From Tubiluchus corallicola (taxonomy: Eukaryota > Priapulida > Priapulimorpha > Priapulimorphida > Tubiluchidae): a stretch of DNA of 62,000 nucleotides. The notes beneath the pieces are model-generated. The model saw nothing but the letters and a program-made list of their open reading frames with translations. It did no database searches and was not told where the DNA came from. Of the stretch, positions 45,545 to 57,300 are shown piece by piece. Location of the stretch: positions 62,616 to 124,615 of the forward strand of contig JAQGDQ010000409.1 of NCBI GenBank assembly GCA_030141605.1, read 5' to 3'. The first letter of the stretch is position 1. Every line of letters starts with the position of its first letter. Position numbers and translations under genes: made by a program.

Positions 45545-48500
45545 TGTTTACTCGGGGGGGAGTAAACCCCTACCGGGCGCATCCCCCGGGTGGCGGATGG
45601 GGGACCCCTGGCTCACGAGCCAGGGTGCTCCGAATATTCAAATAAGGAGCTGTGGACCAAATCCTTCAGGATAGACCTAGCAAGTCACTGAAGTATTTTT
45701 TGCTCAAGTAACTCATGGCGAACACAACTGAAACAACGGCCCCCAGTCCCCGGCAGCCCTTAAATGGGCAGGGGGTGCTAAGAATCTCCGGTGCCATGAA
45801 TTCCAGGAGTAGAAAGGCAACTAAATTCAAAATTGCAATAATTAACATTTCAACGATGAGAGGGAAGGAGGAAGAGGTGGTGGATATAATGAAAGACAGG
45901 AATCTCACAATTGTTGGTCTCAGTGAGACCAGGATGAGGGGTAGTGGAGAAAAGATCCTGCATGAAAACTACAAACTGATTTACAGCGGACAGGATGATG
46001 GGAGGCACGGTGTTGGAGTAGTTCTTTCACCGGATCTGGTTCCCTATGTGGAGAAGGTTGATAGTGTCTCAGAGAGAATCATTGGTATTTCCATCAAGAC
46101 AAAGACAGTGGCCTTTTCCTTAATTCAGGTTTATGCCCCGCAAAGTGGAAGACCATCCCAGGAAAAAGATCAATTTTACCAGGACCTACAAGATGTCACA
46201 GATACAGCAAGATTCAAAGAAAAATTAATAGTTTGTGGAGACTTCAACGGACACATTGGATGTGTGAGAGATCACGTTGAAACAGTGGTGGGAGCGTTTA
46301 GTGTTGGCGACAGGAATGAGGAGGGAGGCAGGATAATTGACTATGGTCTACTAAACGGGTTGGCTATAATGAATACCTTCTATAAACACCGAGATAGTCA
46401 TAAATGGACGTACTACGGTTGGAACAGCGAAGCGCAGCAGTACGTCAGCAAGTCGATGATAGATCTCTTTTTGACCCCAGACAAGCGAATATTCCAGAAT
46501 GTGCGTGCTGTGCCATCGCTGTCTATGGACTCCACGCACAGAATGGTGATAGCAACACTGACATGGAAAACAGAAAAGTTACCGAAAAAGAAGGGGAAAC
46601 AGAGATTTAATATAGAAAAATTGAGAGACTCTGAAACTGCCGACACTATGAGAGAAGTTATATACTGGTTATATATATCTTTTGTTATATAACAACAAAA
46701 TAGTGGAAGCTGAAAAGAGAGACTGGGAAACATATAAAGAAATCGTTTCATCTGCCGCAGCAGATACATTGGGCTCTAAAAAGTCGTATCAAGGAAGGAA
46801 GAAAACTACACCTTGGTGGACGGAAGCAGTAAAGAGTGCAGTTAAAGAGAAGATGGGATGGTTCAGAAAGTGGATGAAGAGAAGAAGACCCGAAGATAGA
46901 CGAGAATACGAACTAGCCAGGAATCGAGCTGAAAAAGTAAAGAAAGAAGAAAAGAATAGAGTGTGGGAAAACATCGGAGAGGATTTGAAGGCTGACCATG
47001 CAGGAACAAAGAAATTGCTTTACTCAATGACAAAGAATTACAGAAGTAGTGCTAAAGAACAAACCTACGCAATTAAAAATCAAAATGGACAATTGCTTGT
47101 GCAACCAGATGACATCGCTAACAGATGGAGAGAATACTTTGATGATTTGCTCAACGTACGAGGAAGTGAAGAATTGGAAGTGGATGTGGACCTAGAGATC
47201 GACCCGAATGAACTCATCGAGGACATCACTGGAGCTGAGATCTCGGGGGCCATAACACGGATGAAGAGAGGTAAAGCAACAGGAGATGATGACCTCCCTG
47301 TAGAAGTTGTGAAGGAAGCTGGGGAGGAGGCGCAGAAGCTCCTGCTAACCATAATGCAGGACGCATACAGACAAGAAACTATACCACCAGAGTGGCAGAG
47401 AGGAGTCATCAACCCGATATTTAAAAAGGGAGATAAAGCTCTTTGTGAAAATTTTAGGGGCATTTCCCTATTGTCCCACTGTGGAAAGCTATACAGTAGT
47501 ATAATCGAGAGGAGGCTTCGTACACATGTCGAGGCTAGATTGGGAGAATGGCAGTACGGATTTCGACCAGGACGAAGTACATCAGATCTTGTGTTTGTGA
47601 TGAAGATGATAATGGAGAAAAGCTGGGAGTGGGGAAGGGACAAATTTGCTCTCTTCATTGATATGGAGAAAGCTTTTGACCGTGTCCCAAGAAAGCTGCT
47701 TTGGAAGATTATGTCGGAGCCGCCGTATTCTGTTCCCAAAAAGCTGATAAGAGTTATCAAGAGCATCTATAGCAATAGTGTGAGTAAGGTAAGAAAAGGA
47801 GACGTGGAGACTGACTGGTTTAACATCGAAGCAGGTGTAAGACAAGGAGACGGGTTGTCCCCGCTCCTATATATCATATTCATGGACAAGTGCATCAGAG
47901 ATACAAACCCACGACCAAACCAGCAAGTCCTCGCCTACGCGGACGGCGTGGCGGTGATGGTGGACACCATACAAGACTGCAGGGTGTGGCCAGTTCATGG
48001 TTATCAACAATGAATAATAATGGAATGAGCATAAACACGGCAAAGGGAAAGACTGAGTTCATGCACATAAGCCGTAGAAGAGAGGAATTTGATGTGTATA
48101 TGGAAGACAGGAAGCTGCACCAGGCAAATTCCTATAAATACCTTGGGGTGGTTGTGGATGAAGGAAATATTCAGGAAATGGAGTTGAGTGCGAGGATTGA
48201 GAAATATACAAGAAATTTTATGATGATGTATCCCCTATTGAAAGAGAAGTGCATACCCAAGCAAGTCAAGACAACTATATATAACACAATATTGAAACCA
48301 ATACTAACATATGGAGCTGAATGTTGGTCACTTACAACGAAGACATCCTCAAGACTACAGGCAGCGGAAATGAAAGTTCTTCGGACTATAAGGGGTGTAA
48401 CAAGGATAGACAGACTCAGAAGTGAACAGATAAGGTCAGACCTCTCAGTGAAACCACTCTTGAGAGAGATTGAGGAGAGCAAGTTGAGGTGGTATGGGCA

Positions 48501-48760
48501 TATTAAGCGGATGGACGACACGAGATTGGCAAAGAAATATCTTGAATGGAAGCCGCAAGGCAAAAGACCAGTGGGAAGGCCCCGGAAGAGATGGCTTGAT
48601 GGAGTTGGAGAGGCGCTTGCGAGGAGAGGAACCCGTCTGGTGGATGTGGAGGAGGAGAAGACGTATGAAGACAGAGACACCTGGAGAGACGTTATTAAGT
48701 GTTCGCCGGCTGACAGATGAAAATCTACCAGGAGGATGGTGAGAAAGGTGAGAAATCATA
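45545..48760 (+). mobile_element. RTE-like non-LTR retrotransposon, near full length, inactivated
   Basis: A GC-rich leader (CCCCCGGGTGGCGGATGGGG at 45583) precedes an AP endonuclease (45715-46650: INISTMRGKEEEV, LSETRMRGSG, VCGDFNGHIG), as in the elements behind CFDP2-like predictions. The RT follows (46700-48000: RGKATGDDDLPVEVVKEA, NFRGISLLSHCGKLYSSIIE, YGFRPGRSTSDLVFVM, ALFIDMEKAFDRVP, EAGVRQGDGLSPLLYIIF) and then the tail (TAKGKTEFMHISRR, KVLRTIRGVTRIDR, LRWYGHIKRMDD). Defects: catalytic YADD reads YADG (about 47940), endonuclease SDH reads STH, frame breaks near 46660 and 47975. So it can no longer move by itself. Confidence 0.92.
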
Positions 48761-49129
48761 TACTGACTTTAAACAAAAATTATTAATAATTTTTCTGGAG
48801 CTATTCTGCAAGACAGCTATTTTGCGGAGGCTGTGTTATCCAGTTAAGACAGTACTCAAAGGACAACCTTGTGAGAGATCTACAATGCTTTTGAGGTTGG
48901 TTTGAGTTTTAATCTCCAGTCAGGTAGATTGTAGGCTGTAGATTGATTGTAGGCTGTGCGACATGCACGAGGCTTTCACACTAAATATTGAGGATAGGAC
49001 AGACTCAGCAACACTTTTGTTTAATAAATTATTTTGTACAAGTATTACTTGTTATTTATGCAACCCCTTTAATAGCTTGAAAAGAATAATAAAGTTACAT
49101 GCTGTATAGTGGTTCAGTAGTCCATCGTA

Positions 49130-49343
49130 ATCCTCCGCAGTTGTAGTAAGCTATAGTAAATCACTCTATGCACAATTAAGTCCACGTAAAACAACTGGCG
49201 TTACTGAACTGATACGGCAGAGTGTTTTCCTTTACCCACACGTCACGTGACAGTTGTAGTTAAGATGCGCTGTTGTGGTACACTTAACCTTTGACCTACA
49301 ACATCTGTGCATGCACACAACAAAACAGTGAAAAGGCTTATTC
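49130..49343 (+). repeat. MITE family M1, copy
   Basis: Contains ACACGTCACGTGACAGTTGT, GGTACACTTAACCTTTGACC and the end CAGTGAAAAGGCTTATT, matching 56255-56372. Confidence 0.7.
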
Positions 49344-49780
49344 AAGTGTGATCAAATTGTAATATTTTGAGTCTTTCTAAATATGTGAGATTTTCACAAT
49401 CGAATGTTATTCTTGGAGTACGCTTTTGCTTTCTTCCCATGAACAATAATACGTCTTTAAGATCGTTGCGATTACAAAGTTGCTTATAGTCTTTGCATTA
49501 TGTTTCATAATCTTGTCTTCTAAATTCGCTGCATTTAAAATATCTGAATTTGATCATACTGTTTGTTTTTTGTTCAAATTCAAGTTTCAACAATTGTTGC
49601 CTTTTGCCTTTACCCATCTGGGAAGAAATGGACATGAAAGAAGACCGGAATCGCATTGAATATTCTTTGGTCATCAAAAGATTTCCCATGCTAGCACGTG
49701 TAACGTTTTTTAAAATTATTAACAGGGTGAGAGTAAATGTTAAGTTATAGACATTCCTCGCTCATTAATGTTATTTTCAG

Positions 49781-49855
49781 CGAGTTGTTGTGAACCTAGC
49801 TTTAGGGCCAGACGAACTTACGCTACAGGAGTGGGTGGAATGCTCTAATCAATGA
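49781..49855 (+). CDS. Possible terminal exon of an unknown + strand gene
   Basis: After a good acceptor (TAATGTTATTTTCAG) 25 codons read RVVVNLALGPDELTLQEWVE and end CSNQ plus TGA. An in-phase partner could be the stretch about 49630-49730 (EDRNRIEYSLVIKRFPMLAR to KIINR, donor GTGAGA). I recognise no family. It may be chance, given the length. Confidence 0.25.
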   Translation, partial: RVVVNLALGPDELTLQEWVECSNQ

Positions 49856-50339
49856 TATAGCCCTAATACAAGTACAACAGACGGAATGAGATGTTGATGA
49901 TGATGAATCTGAACTTCGAAATTTATAGATTTATTTCCATTTTGTGTTTGGTCTTTTCTTAACGACCTAAAGCAGTTATTCACAACTTTCCATTGACAGT
50001 CTTTTCAGTTGTTTTAGTTGAAACAGTTTTGACTATCTACAGGCCACGAATTTTCAAAAAATTACAATAACCCAAACCCCGTATAGGGCGCCGAGTAACC
50101 CACAAGCCGAAGTAGGACACTTCCGGTAAAAAGCATGTGCTAAATTTGCGGAAAAGCAGTGTCGTACATGGGCAGCCCAAGTAGGGCACTGGCGATTCTT
50201 GACGAGAATCGAGAATTATGATGACATCATAAAACGTAAAACTAAATTTGTTTTAGGGAAAAAGTAACTTTATAGTCTTACGAGGCTTACACTTATTTCT
50301 GGTTTACAGTACGTCTATGTGATGTCTGTTTTAATTAGA

Positions 50340-50765
50340 TACATCAAATACACACACACTGACACATGACTAATGAACTTGACGTATGAAAGTCAGTCAA
50401 AACGAATAGGTTTAACTACATTAGCTTTTAGACGTTTACGTGGCCTACTAATTGATGTATACAAATATGTATCTGGAGTTTACAGCTGTGATGATTGTCC
50501 TGTTAAATTAGGAGTACATCGTACAGCAAGATCAGGTCCTATTCTTCATAAATCAAGAACTACACACAAAACTGGTAAATACGACTATTTTTCTTGTATG
50601 ATGCCAGAAATCTGGAATAGATTGCCCTGTGATGTGAGAGCAGCAACATCTGTAAATTTATTTAAATCAAAATTAGATAGACACTATGAACATCATCCAT
50701 TGAAATTTAATCACCATGCTAATTGGAACATGCCTATAACAAGGATGCTGGATTACATATTATAG
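50340..50765 (+). mobile_element. CR1-like RT C-terminal fragment
   Basis: From 50373: LTYESQSKRIGLTTLAFRRL, RGLLIDVYKYVSGV, then PEIWNRLPCDVRAATSVNLF. Same protein region as 43640-44147 but a different sequence, so a separate, 5'-truncated insertion. Confidence 0.8.
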
Positions 50766-51009
50766 TGAGAAAACTTGCCAGTGGAGTCACCTAGGTGTTG
50801 TTGACAATCTATTGTATGCGCAATTTGTCGCAATTACAGTCGAAGAACTATTTGTTTCAAAATTTATATTACAACTACTGGAGATTTACTACAACTACTA
50901 CTACTCCTACTACATATATGACTAATGAATTTAAAATGGCTAAGACTGTATGAGTACACTATTTAGACATAATTATTGCAGTAATATAGTGTATTATTAT
51001 ACTCTTACA

Positions 51010-51140
51010 ATAAAGAATGTTATCCAATTTAATTTATTATTTTAGGAAGACATTATTTTTTGAAAATATTACACAAAAGAATGTTATCCAATTTAATTTA
51101 TTATTTTACGAAGACATTCTTTTTTGAAAATATTATACAA
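51010..51140. repeat. 62-bp tandem duplication
   Basis: AAAGAATGTTATCCAATTTA and the following bases to GAAGACATT, TTTTTGAAAATATTA are present twice in tandem, 62 bp apart, just before the first visible NUP133 exon. Confidence 0.85.
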
Positions 51141-51252
51141 ATTAATAGCTTACAATAATTATTTATTTCTGATTTTTTAAATAACATTTCCATAATTTCT
51201 TATAATGTATGAGTAAACTCAACTATAATATTGTTCATTGTTTTTCTCTTAG

Positions 51253-51399
51253 GTCATTATTGTCACTGGTGCTGCAAGATGGACTCCATACACAGTTTTC
51301 ATAAATCTCATATACTACTAGAAACTGAGAAATTCGTTGTGGAGAGATTTGGATCCAATTTACCTGTATTTGTTACAGAAGGAATTGCTGGTGCTAATA
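51253..51399 (+). CDS. NUP133 exon (N-terminal, propeller entry)
   Basis: Acceptor TTTTTCTCTTAG, donor GTGAGT after GCTAATA. Encodes KFVVERFGSNLPVFVTEGIA, which aligns with human YDVKTFGSSLPVKVMEAL. The exon start could instead be the AG before ATGGACTCC (51279); the residues before that Met have no clear counterpart. Confidence 0.75.
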
Positions 51400-54300
51400 G
51401 TGAGTCTGTTGTGCAGTTAAATTGCTGTTTTGCATAAACAAATTTTATAAATTATCTATAGTTTACTTGCAGATTAAAATTCTTTGTGGAGTTTTTTAGT
51501 GTTTTAATCTTAAAGAAAAAAACAAGTCACTCACTATGTTGGTCTTATTTTACTGTTATCACTTAAGCTTAGAAAAATGTAACTTGTAAATGTAACATTC
51601 TCTTGAAAATCATGACGTAGCTGGGTGTCTTCGTGGCTTTCTGTAAAGATGCGCTGCTTAAACTAATTCAAACTTCTGCAACTTACCTAATGTTCACGCA
51701 AAAATATCACAGAATTAGCTTTATATTTTTTGGGAAAACTTATTATACTTTTGATGAAGATTGACAGTGCGCTACTTTTCTTCAAGACGAATGTTATCAT
51801 TGGAAGAAGAATGTTCTTTGAAAATTGGGAGCACCCAAGTGATGACTTTAAAATGATTTTACTAATTACATGAGGTGCTTATTGCAGCTTTATTACAAAA
51901 TCTTTCTGACATTTTTCACGAACATTGAAATAAGCCTAACCTCTTAGAAGGCTTGACTTTTTCTTTAAGATTTTCCACACTGATGGAGTATAATCCCAAA
52001 TAGACCTAGTTTGGTCAAATGGTAATGGTAAATGTGTTTTACCTTTATACTTGGATATTACTGTGCTTTGATGTATTGATTTTTCTTACACTTGTTTTAG
52101 ATGTTGCTTCAATTAGTGTGAATTTCGATGCAGTCGAATGGGCGTGGCTAGTTGTTGGGCGCACTCTCTATCTTTGGAAATATCAACATGAAAAGAAGTT
52201 CGAAGAAGCGGTTCCACAGTGCAGGGAGCTGCTATTGCCATCTAGTGAGTTTTCTCACCATGCGCGGCTTGTCACGGCCATCCCAGGTCGCAGTGTCGTG
52301 TCTGTGTTAGCCGTTTCTCCTGAAGGAATGGTGCGGTACTGGGCTAATGCCGCACGCGAAGAGAACTATGTGGACTTTAGTGCTGACTTACACGGCGAAG
52401 AAGGCCATTCTTTGATTCAAGCTTTACCTGTTGGTTGTATTTTAAGCACCACTACCGGTAGTTTGCTCCTGCTGAGCCCATGTACAGCCCCTAGATTGGA
52501 ACCGATTTCTGTCCGCCCTCTACGTATGTCTCAAGGAATGTTATCCGGTTTAGGGCGACGTGTTTCGTCATTTATTTTTGGAGGCGGTGTGTCCGATTCG
52601 TCGGAAATCAATCTGATTCGTGTACTCGTTTGTGAGCAGTCAGAAGATGAGGACTACGGCGACAGTCGTGAAGTGGTCGTTCTAACAGACAGATGTTTGC
52701 AGAAGTGGTGTGTGAACAGGGCTAGTGAAAAAATACTTTACGAATGTGAAGTTGATAAGATGATCAAGGAGTGCTTGTGCGAGTTGGCGTACGGCACCGA
52801 GAGTTGCCATCCAGCTGACATACTGACATTTCTACTTGACATGCAGCCATGCGACCAAGGAGTCATCATTCTCGCTGCCGGATGTAACCTCGTACGATCG
52901 CCGGACGTCCGTTACGTTTTTGCTACCTTACCTACAGGTGAAACGGGAATTCCGTTGAGTTTTGACTCATTTGTTATTACTAAGCTTATCACCACGTATG
53001 ACCCAATTAACATGGATGTTGTGCCATACAAATTCCTCCTACCGGACACTTCAAACGACATCGCATATTTGTATGATGCTAATTCTGTAATGTGTGCTTC
53101 TAGTAAGTATGTTTAAATATGTAAAGTTTGTGTAACTTTTTGCTGATTTGTGAAACGCTGAAAATGTTTTCCCAATAGAGATTCGCGTGATTACTGATTA
53201 TACATTGTTTTCGTGCATTAAAAATACCGTTTTTGGCTGATGAAAGTTTGTCGCTTGGTTAAACAATCGTGATCCAGTCTTTGTAATACAACTTAGTCTA
53301 GCAAATATCCTTTCGTATCTTCATTTTTGTGAACTGTTAAGCACAGTTTTTCAATAGTAGGGAGTAGCTAATATTACAATAATGGGCACAGGACAGAAGT
53401 CTTGCTTGTTAGTCTTAAGACTAATCCACTATGAACAGACACATTATCGTATCATGGCAAAGAAACTGCCCGGAGCAGAAGGTACCCACCCATTTCCGAG
53501 GGTTCGGTTTGGTTTGCCGATAATTACACTTTCCGATAAGTTTCAGTTTTGACAAAATTCGTTAAGTTTCGTAGCGCAAATTTTGGATAATTTTTGGTAG
53601 CATTTTTCCGAGGTTTTACTAGTATTTATCCAATTTACTTTTTCTTCTCTTGTATGTGTCAAAAACCGCTGAAAATCTTGGCTAAAATAGTTCAAATAAA
53701 GCAAAAACTTCCTTTACATAACAGTTTGTGATATGCTTTTTACAGCAATGTGGCACATCTTTAGTGCTGACGACTGTAAAGTTTTAGGGTTTTCAGGCGC
53801 ATTCAACCGAAATATCAAACCACGTTTGAATTTATTTGAGCAAAATTGTTTTTAAAATTTTATAATTTATGAAATATAGGCAACCAAATATTTACGAAAT
53901 AAAATTTCTTTATTTTAATAAGGCATTATGATTTTTAAGCGTTAATCATTAAGGATATTTAAATCCAAAAACATGATAACACATTGATTTTTCTAATATC
54001 AGTCACTCCATCAAACTTGAGGTTCTATGCTATACAACAGCCTTTGTGTTTCTTTATCAGTAATTTTGCATCACAGCAAATAAAAGTAAACAAAAAGAAC
54101 AAAATATTTACTTATTTTAGAGTTTTTTTCAGTTTTAATACTAGTTGGTTTCTGTTCGGTTTCGTTTCGGTATCGGTTTGTTATGTTTGATAAATTTCAG
54201 TTTCAGTTTGTAAATTCAGTTTCGGTAACATCCCGCCCGTTTACCAACCAGCCTCTCTGTTGCTTATCTTAGATCACTAAGCACACACCAGAACCATTCA

Positions 54301-57300
54301 GCTATTTATACCATCACTCTAGTCCTAATACCTACAATGTTAAGTGGTTCTATTTTCTCAATTTTGCAGTAAGTAATAGCACGCTGGATGTAGAACAACA
54401 AAAACTAACCGAGGGTAATGACATCATCTTGGGAGCTGGCCACAGTCACGGACAGGCGATTGTGTTCACGAAGAAAAGTGGATTTTTGTCTGTAGCTGCA
54501 ACGCCTCGCGGTCACTTGCCTGCTGAAGATCAGTTTCGTGTAGCCGAGGTTAGTAAATGCAGATGATACTAAAGCACAAGAAAACTCTCCGCTTACATAA
54601 AGCTTAAATAATTCGTCTATAGATTTTTTACCATTTACATACTACCTTTTTGTATGCATGGCTTGCGTTGACAGCAATGCTGTATAAAACGTGTGTAAAT
54701 TTAAACTCCCGCGACGACCGTTAGGCGTAGCCAGCCATTTTAATGGTAGGTCGTTTGAAACAAGTTTAGTAACACTGAGTAAAGTTTGAAAAAATAATCA
54801 GAGCATGAGTAGTGCACATGTTACTAACTGAGTAAAATTTTAAATTACTGTATCTAGTCAATAAGATTAAAAATACGTTTTTGATTAGTGAGTAGTGCAC
54901 CCTGGAGATAAGTCAACGACATTTTATGAATTGGTGAAAACATTTTAATTATTATTTCTAGTTACATAAGTCTTTCCAGCAGGTAAGTGGAATGCTAATT
55001 AATAAAGATTTGCACAGAAAGATTCTTGGGACATAATTTAACATTTCCTTTTCTTCCCCTGGTTTACATTTGCGTATTGCGTATATTCATCATGTAATGG
55101 CTCGGTCGGAACAGTATTGGGGGACATTTAAAATGAAAACAAACAAAAAATCCTTTCAACGCGAGTACGATATACGCGTAAAATTGTTATAAAGTAATGT
55201 AAGTTTTTAAGGCGATTTTTCCAAAACCTACTTCAGGCACCCCTTTTCTTGTCCTTTAACAACTTCTTTGTTTGATGATCGTAATATAATAGGCCATTAA
55301 GGTGGAAGCAAATTCTCTTTTAGCATCCACAAATACAAGTAAGTACAAATTGATGTCGGGGAGCTACGTAATTGGATAATCATGCATTATTGCCCAATAG
55401 TGTTCTATCACGAAATATGCAAGTAGGCACAAATGTTATAATAACCTTTTACATAGTAATTATTGTCCATTCTCTGTTAGTTGTAGTTTGACATTTCACC
55501 ATTAGCGACACGCCGTAACCATAGCAATAACAGTAATTTTGCGAAATTGTGAAGAGTATTTATCAGCCGTGCTAGTAATTATCATGTGTTTGTTATTATC
55601 ATGTATAATTTTTAAGGCGATTTTTCTGAAACCTACTTCAACCTTTCTTGTAATTTTAAGATTGAGTCTAGTTTTCCTTTAAGAATTCTCATGTTGTTTT
55701 TGTGCAATTGAACAAGAATTTTACGTAGATCATATACCTATTTAGCTTTCTCAGACAACGTCCGTATTGTTGATGTTATTATTTGGTCGTTTTGTTCATT
55801 TCAGTCGGAGTTGACGAGAATGATACACGATGATCAATTGCATGATATGACAATCAGCGAGGACAAGTCTCATCGTTTCAAGGCAGCGTTTTTGCACTTT
55901 TGCAGGAACAACTTGGTAAATCGCCAACATTAAATTTTGACAGCCGCTTTGTAGTTACGTAAACCGATCAATGTCTGTTATTAAGCTTAAATAAGCCTTT
56001 TCACAGTTCCAGTGATTGACGGTGATCTTGAAAAGGTCAAAGGTTAAATGTACCAGACAACGCATTTGTGTACACTTGACAGCGCCTCACAAACCATGCT
56101 ATTGTAATAGTAATTACGAAAAGGGACAAGTACTACTTATAGAACCTTATCTAGTTCATTTTTCTTGTTTCCAAGCAAGATCTGGCACAGACTAACTTAT
56201 ATTTAAAGTACACAAAAATGACTGAAGTTACTGAACTGATGCAGAAGACGACTTTGCTTTACTGACATGTCACGTGACGGTTGTAGCTAAGATGCAGTGC
56301 TGTGGTACAGTTAACCTTTGACCTACAGCAACTGCGCTTGCACTCAACGAAACTGTGAAAAGACTTATTACTATATGATAGTTTTTGGTTGTTACATCAG
56401 CATAGCACTTTTAGTTATAAAACTAATGGCTTCTATGTGCAGAAAATAATGTATGGTATAATAACAATGTTTTAGGAGGACCGATTGTACTATTAGGCAG
56501 GGGTGAGAATTTTCCGCGGATACGCGGAATTCCGAGTTTTTGGAAGACCAGTAGTGCCATTTTTGTAAATCGCGTAAATTCGTTGAGAAAATTTTTACGG
56601 ACATTATTTCACAAACTGACCGCTAGTTGGCAGGCCGTCACTTTACATCACGTACATCTGATTAACCACGTGTATATCTCTATGTATAAAAATATAGAAT
56701 CAATTGTGCGGAGCTATTTGAGTCAATTGCAGACAGTTTTTATATACTTTTGCATAGGAGTGGCCAGTACTTAGGCGTTTTTGAGACAATTAGGTATCAT
56801 GTATCCTTGATAGTTGGGTATTTTAAATTATGCATGAAACAAGGTAATTGATATTTTAAGTCCACTTAGAGGCTTTTTATGGTCAAAAATTGCAATTTGG
56901 TGCTTCGCCCCCTTGAACCCCAATACCCCCGGACTGTTTCAGAGTTTTTTGCAATTTGTCATTCTCATCCCTGATTAGGACTGTCACATATAGGTGTTTT
57001 AGTGGCAAATCACCAAAGGAAGACATACTGATCCTGTTCCGTGTTTTTTCTGCACTGTGTTTGTTTTATTTTTGCAAGAGCAATCCACACAAAGGCAGTT
57101 TTAACGAAGCTTTTGATAAATGTTTGCTAAATAGAAGGCCTAATTTTGTGGAATAATTAGTAAGTCACTCGACTTAAAATTTACCTATAATAAGTCCAAA
57201 CTAAAACGGGCAAAATTAATTTATGCCAGGTAAGATCTTTATTTAATCATGCAGTTTTTTTCAAAGGTATGTCGAATTTATTTTTGCTTAGAATAAAACA

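Noticed and set aside
47080-48759. Minus-strand open frames in the RTE-like element
   Set aside because: Antisense shadows of the RT coding frame.
50165-50230. ATG with 17 codons (MGSPSRALAILDENREL) as first NUP133 exon
   Set aside because: No donor before its stop and no similarity to the Nup133 N-terminus.
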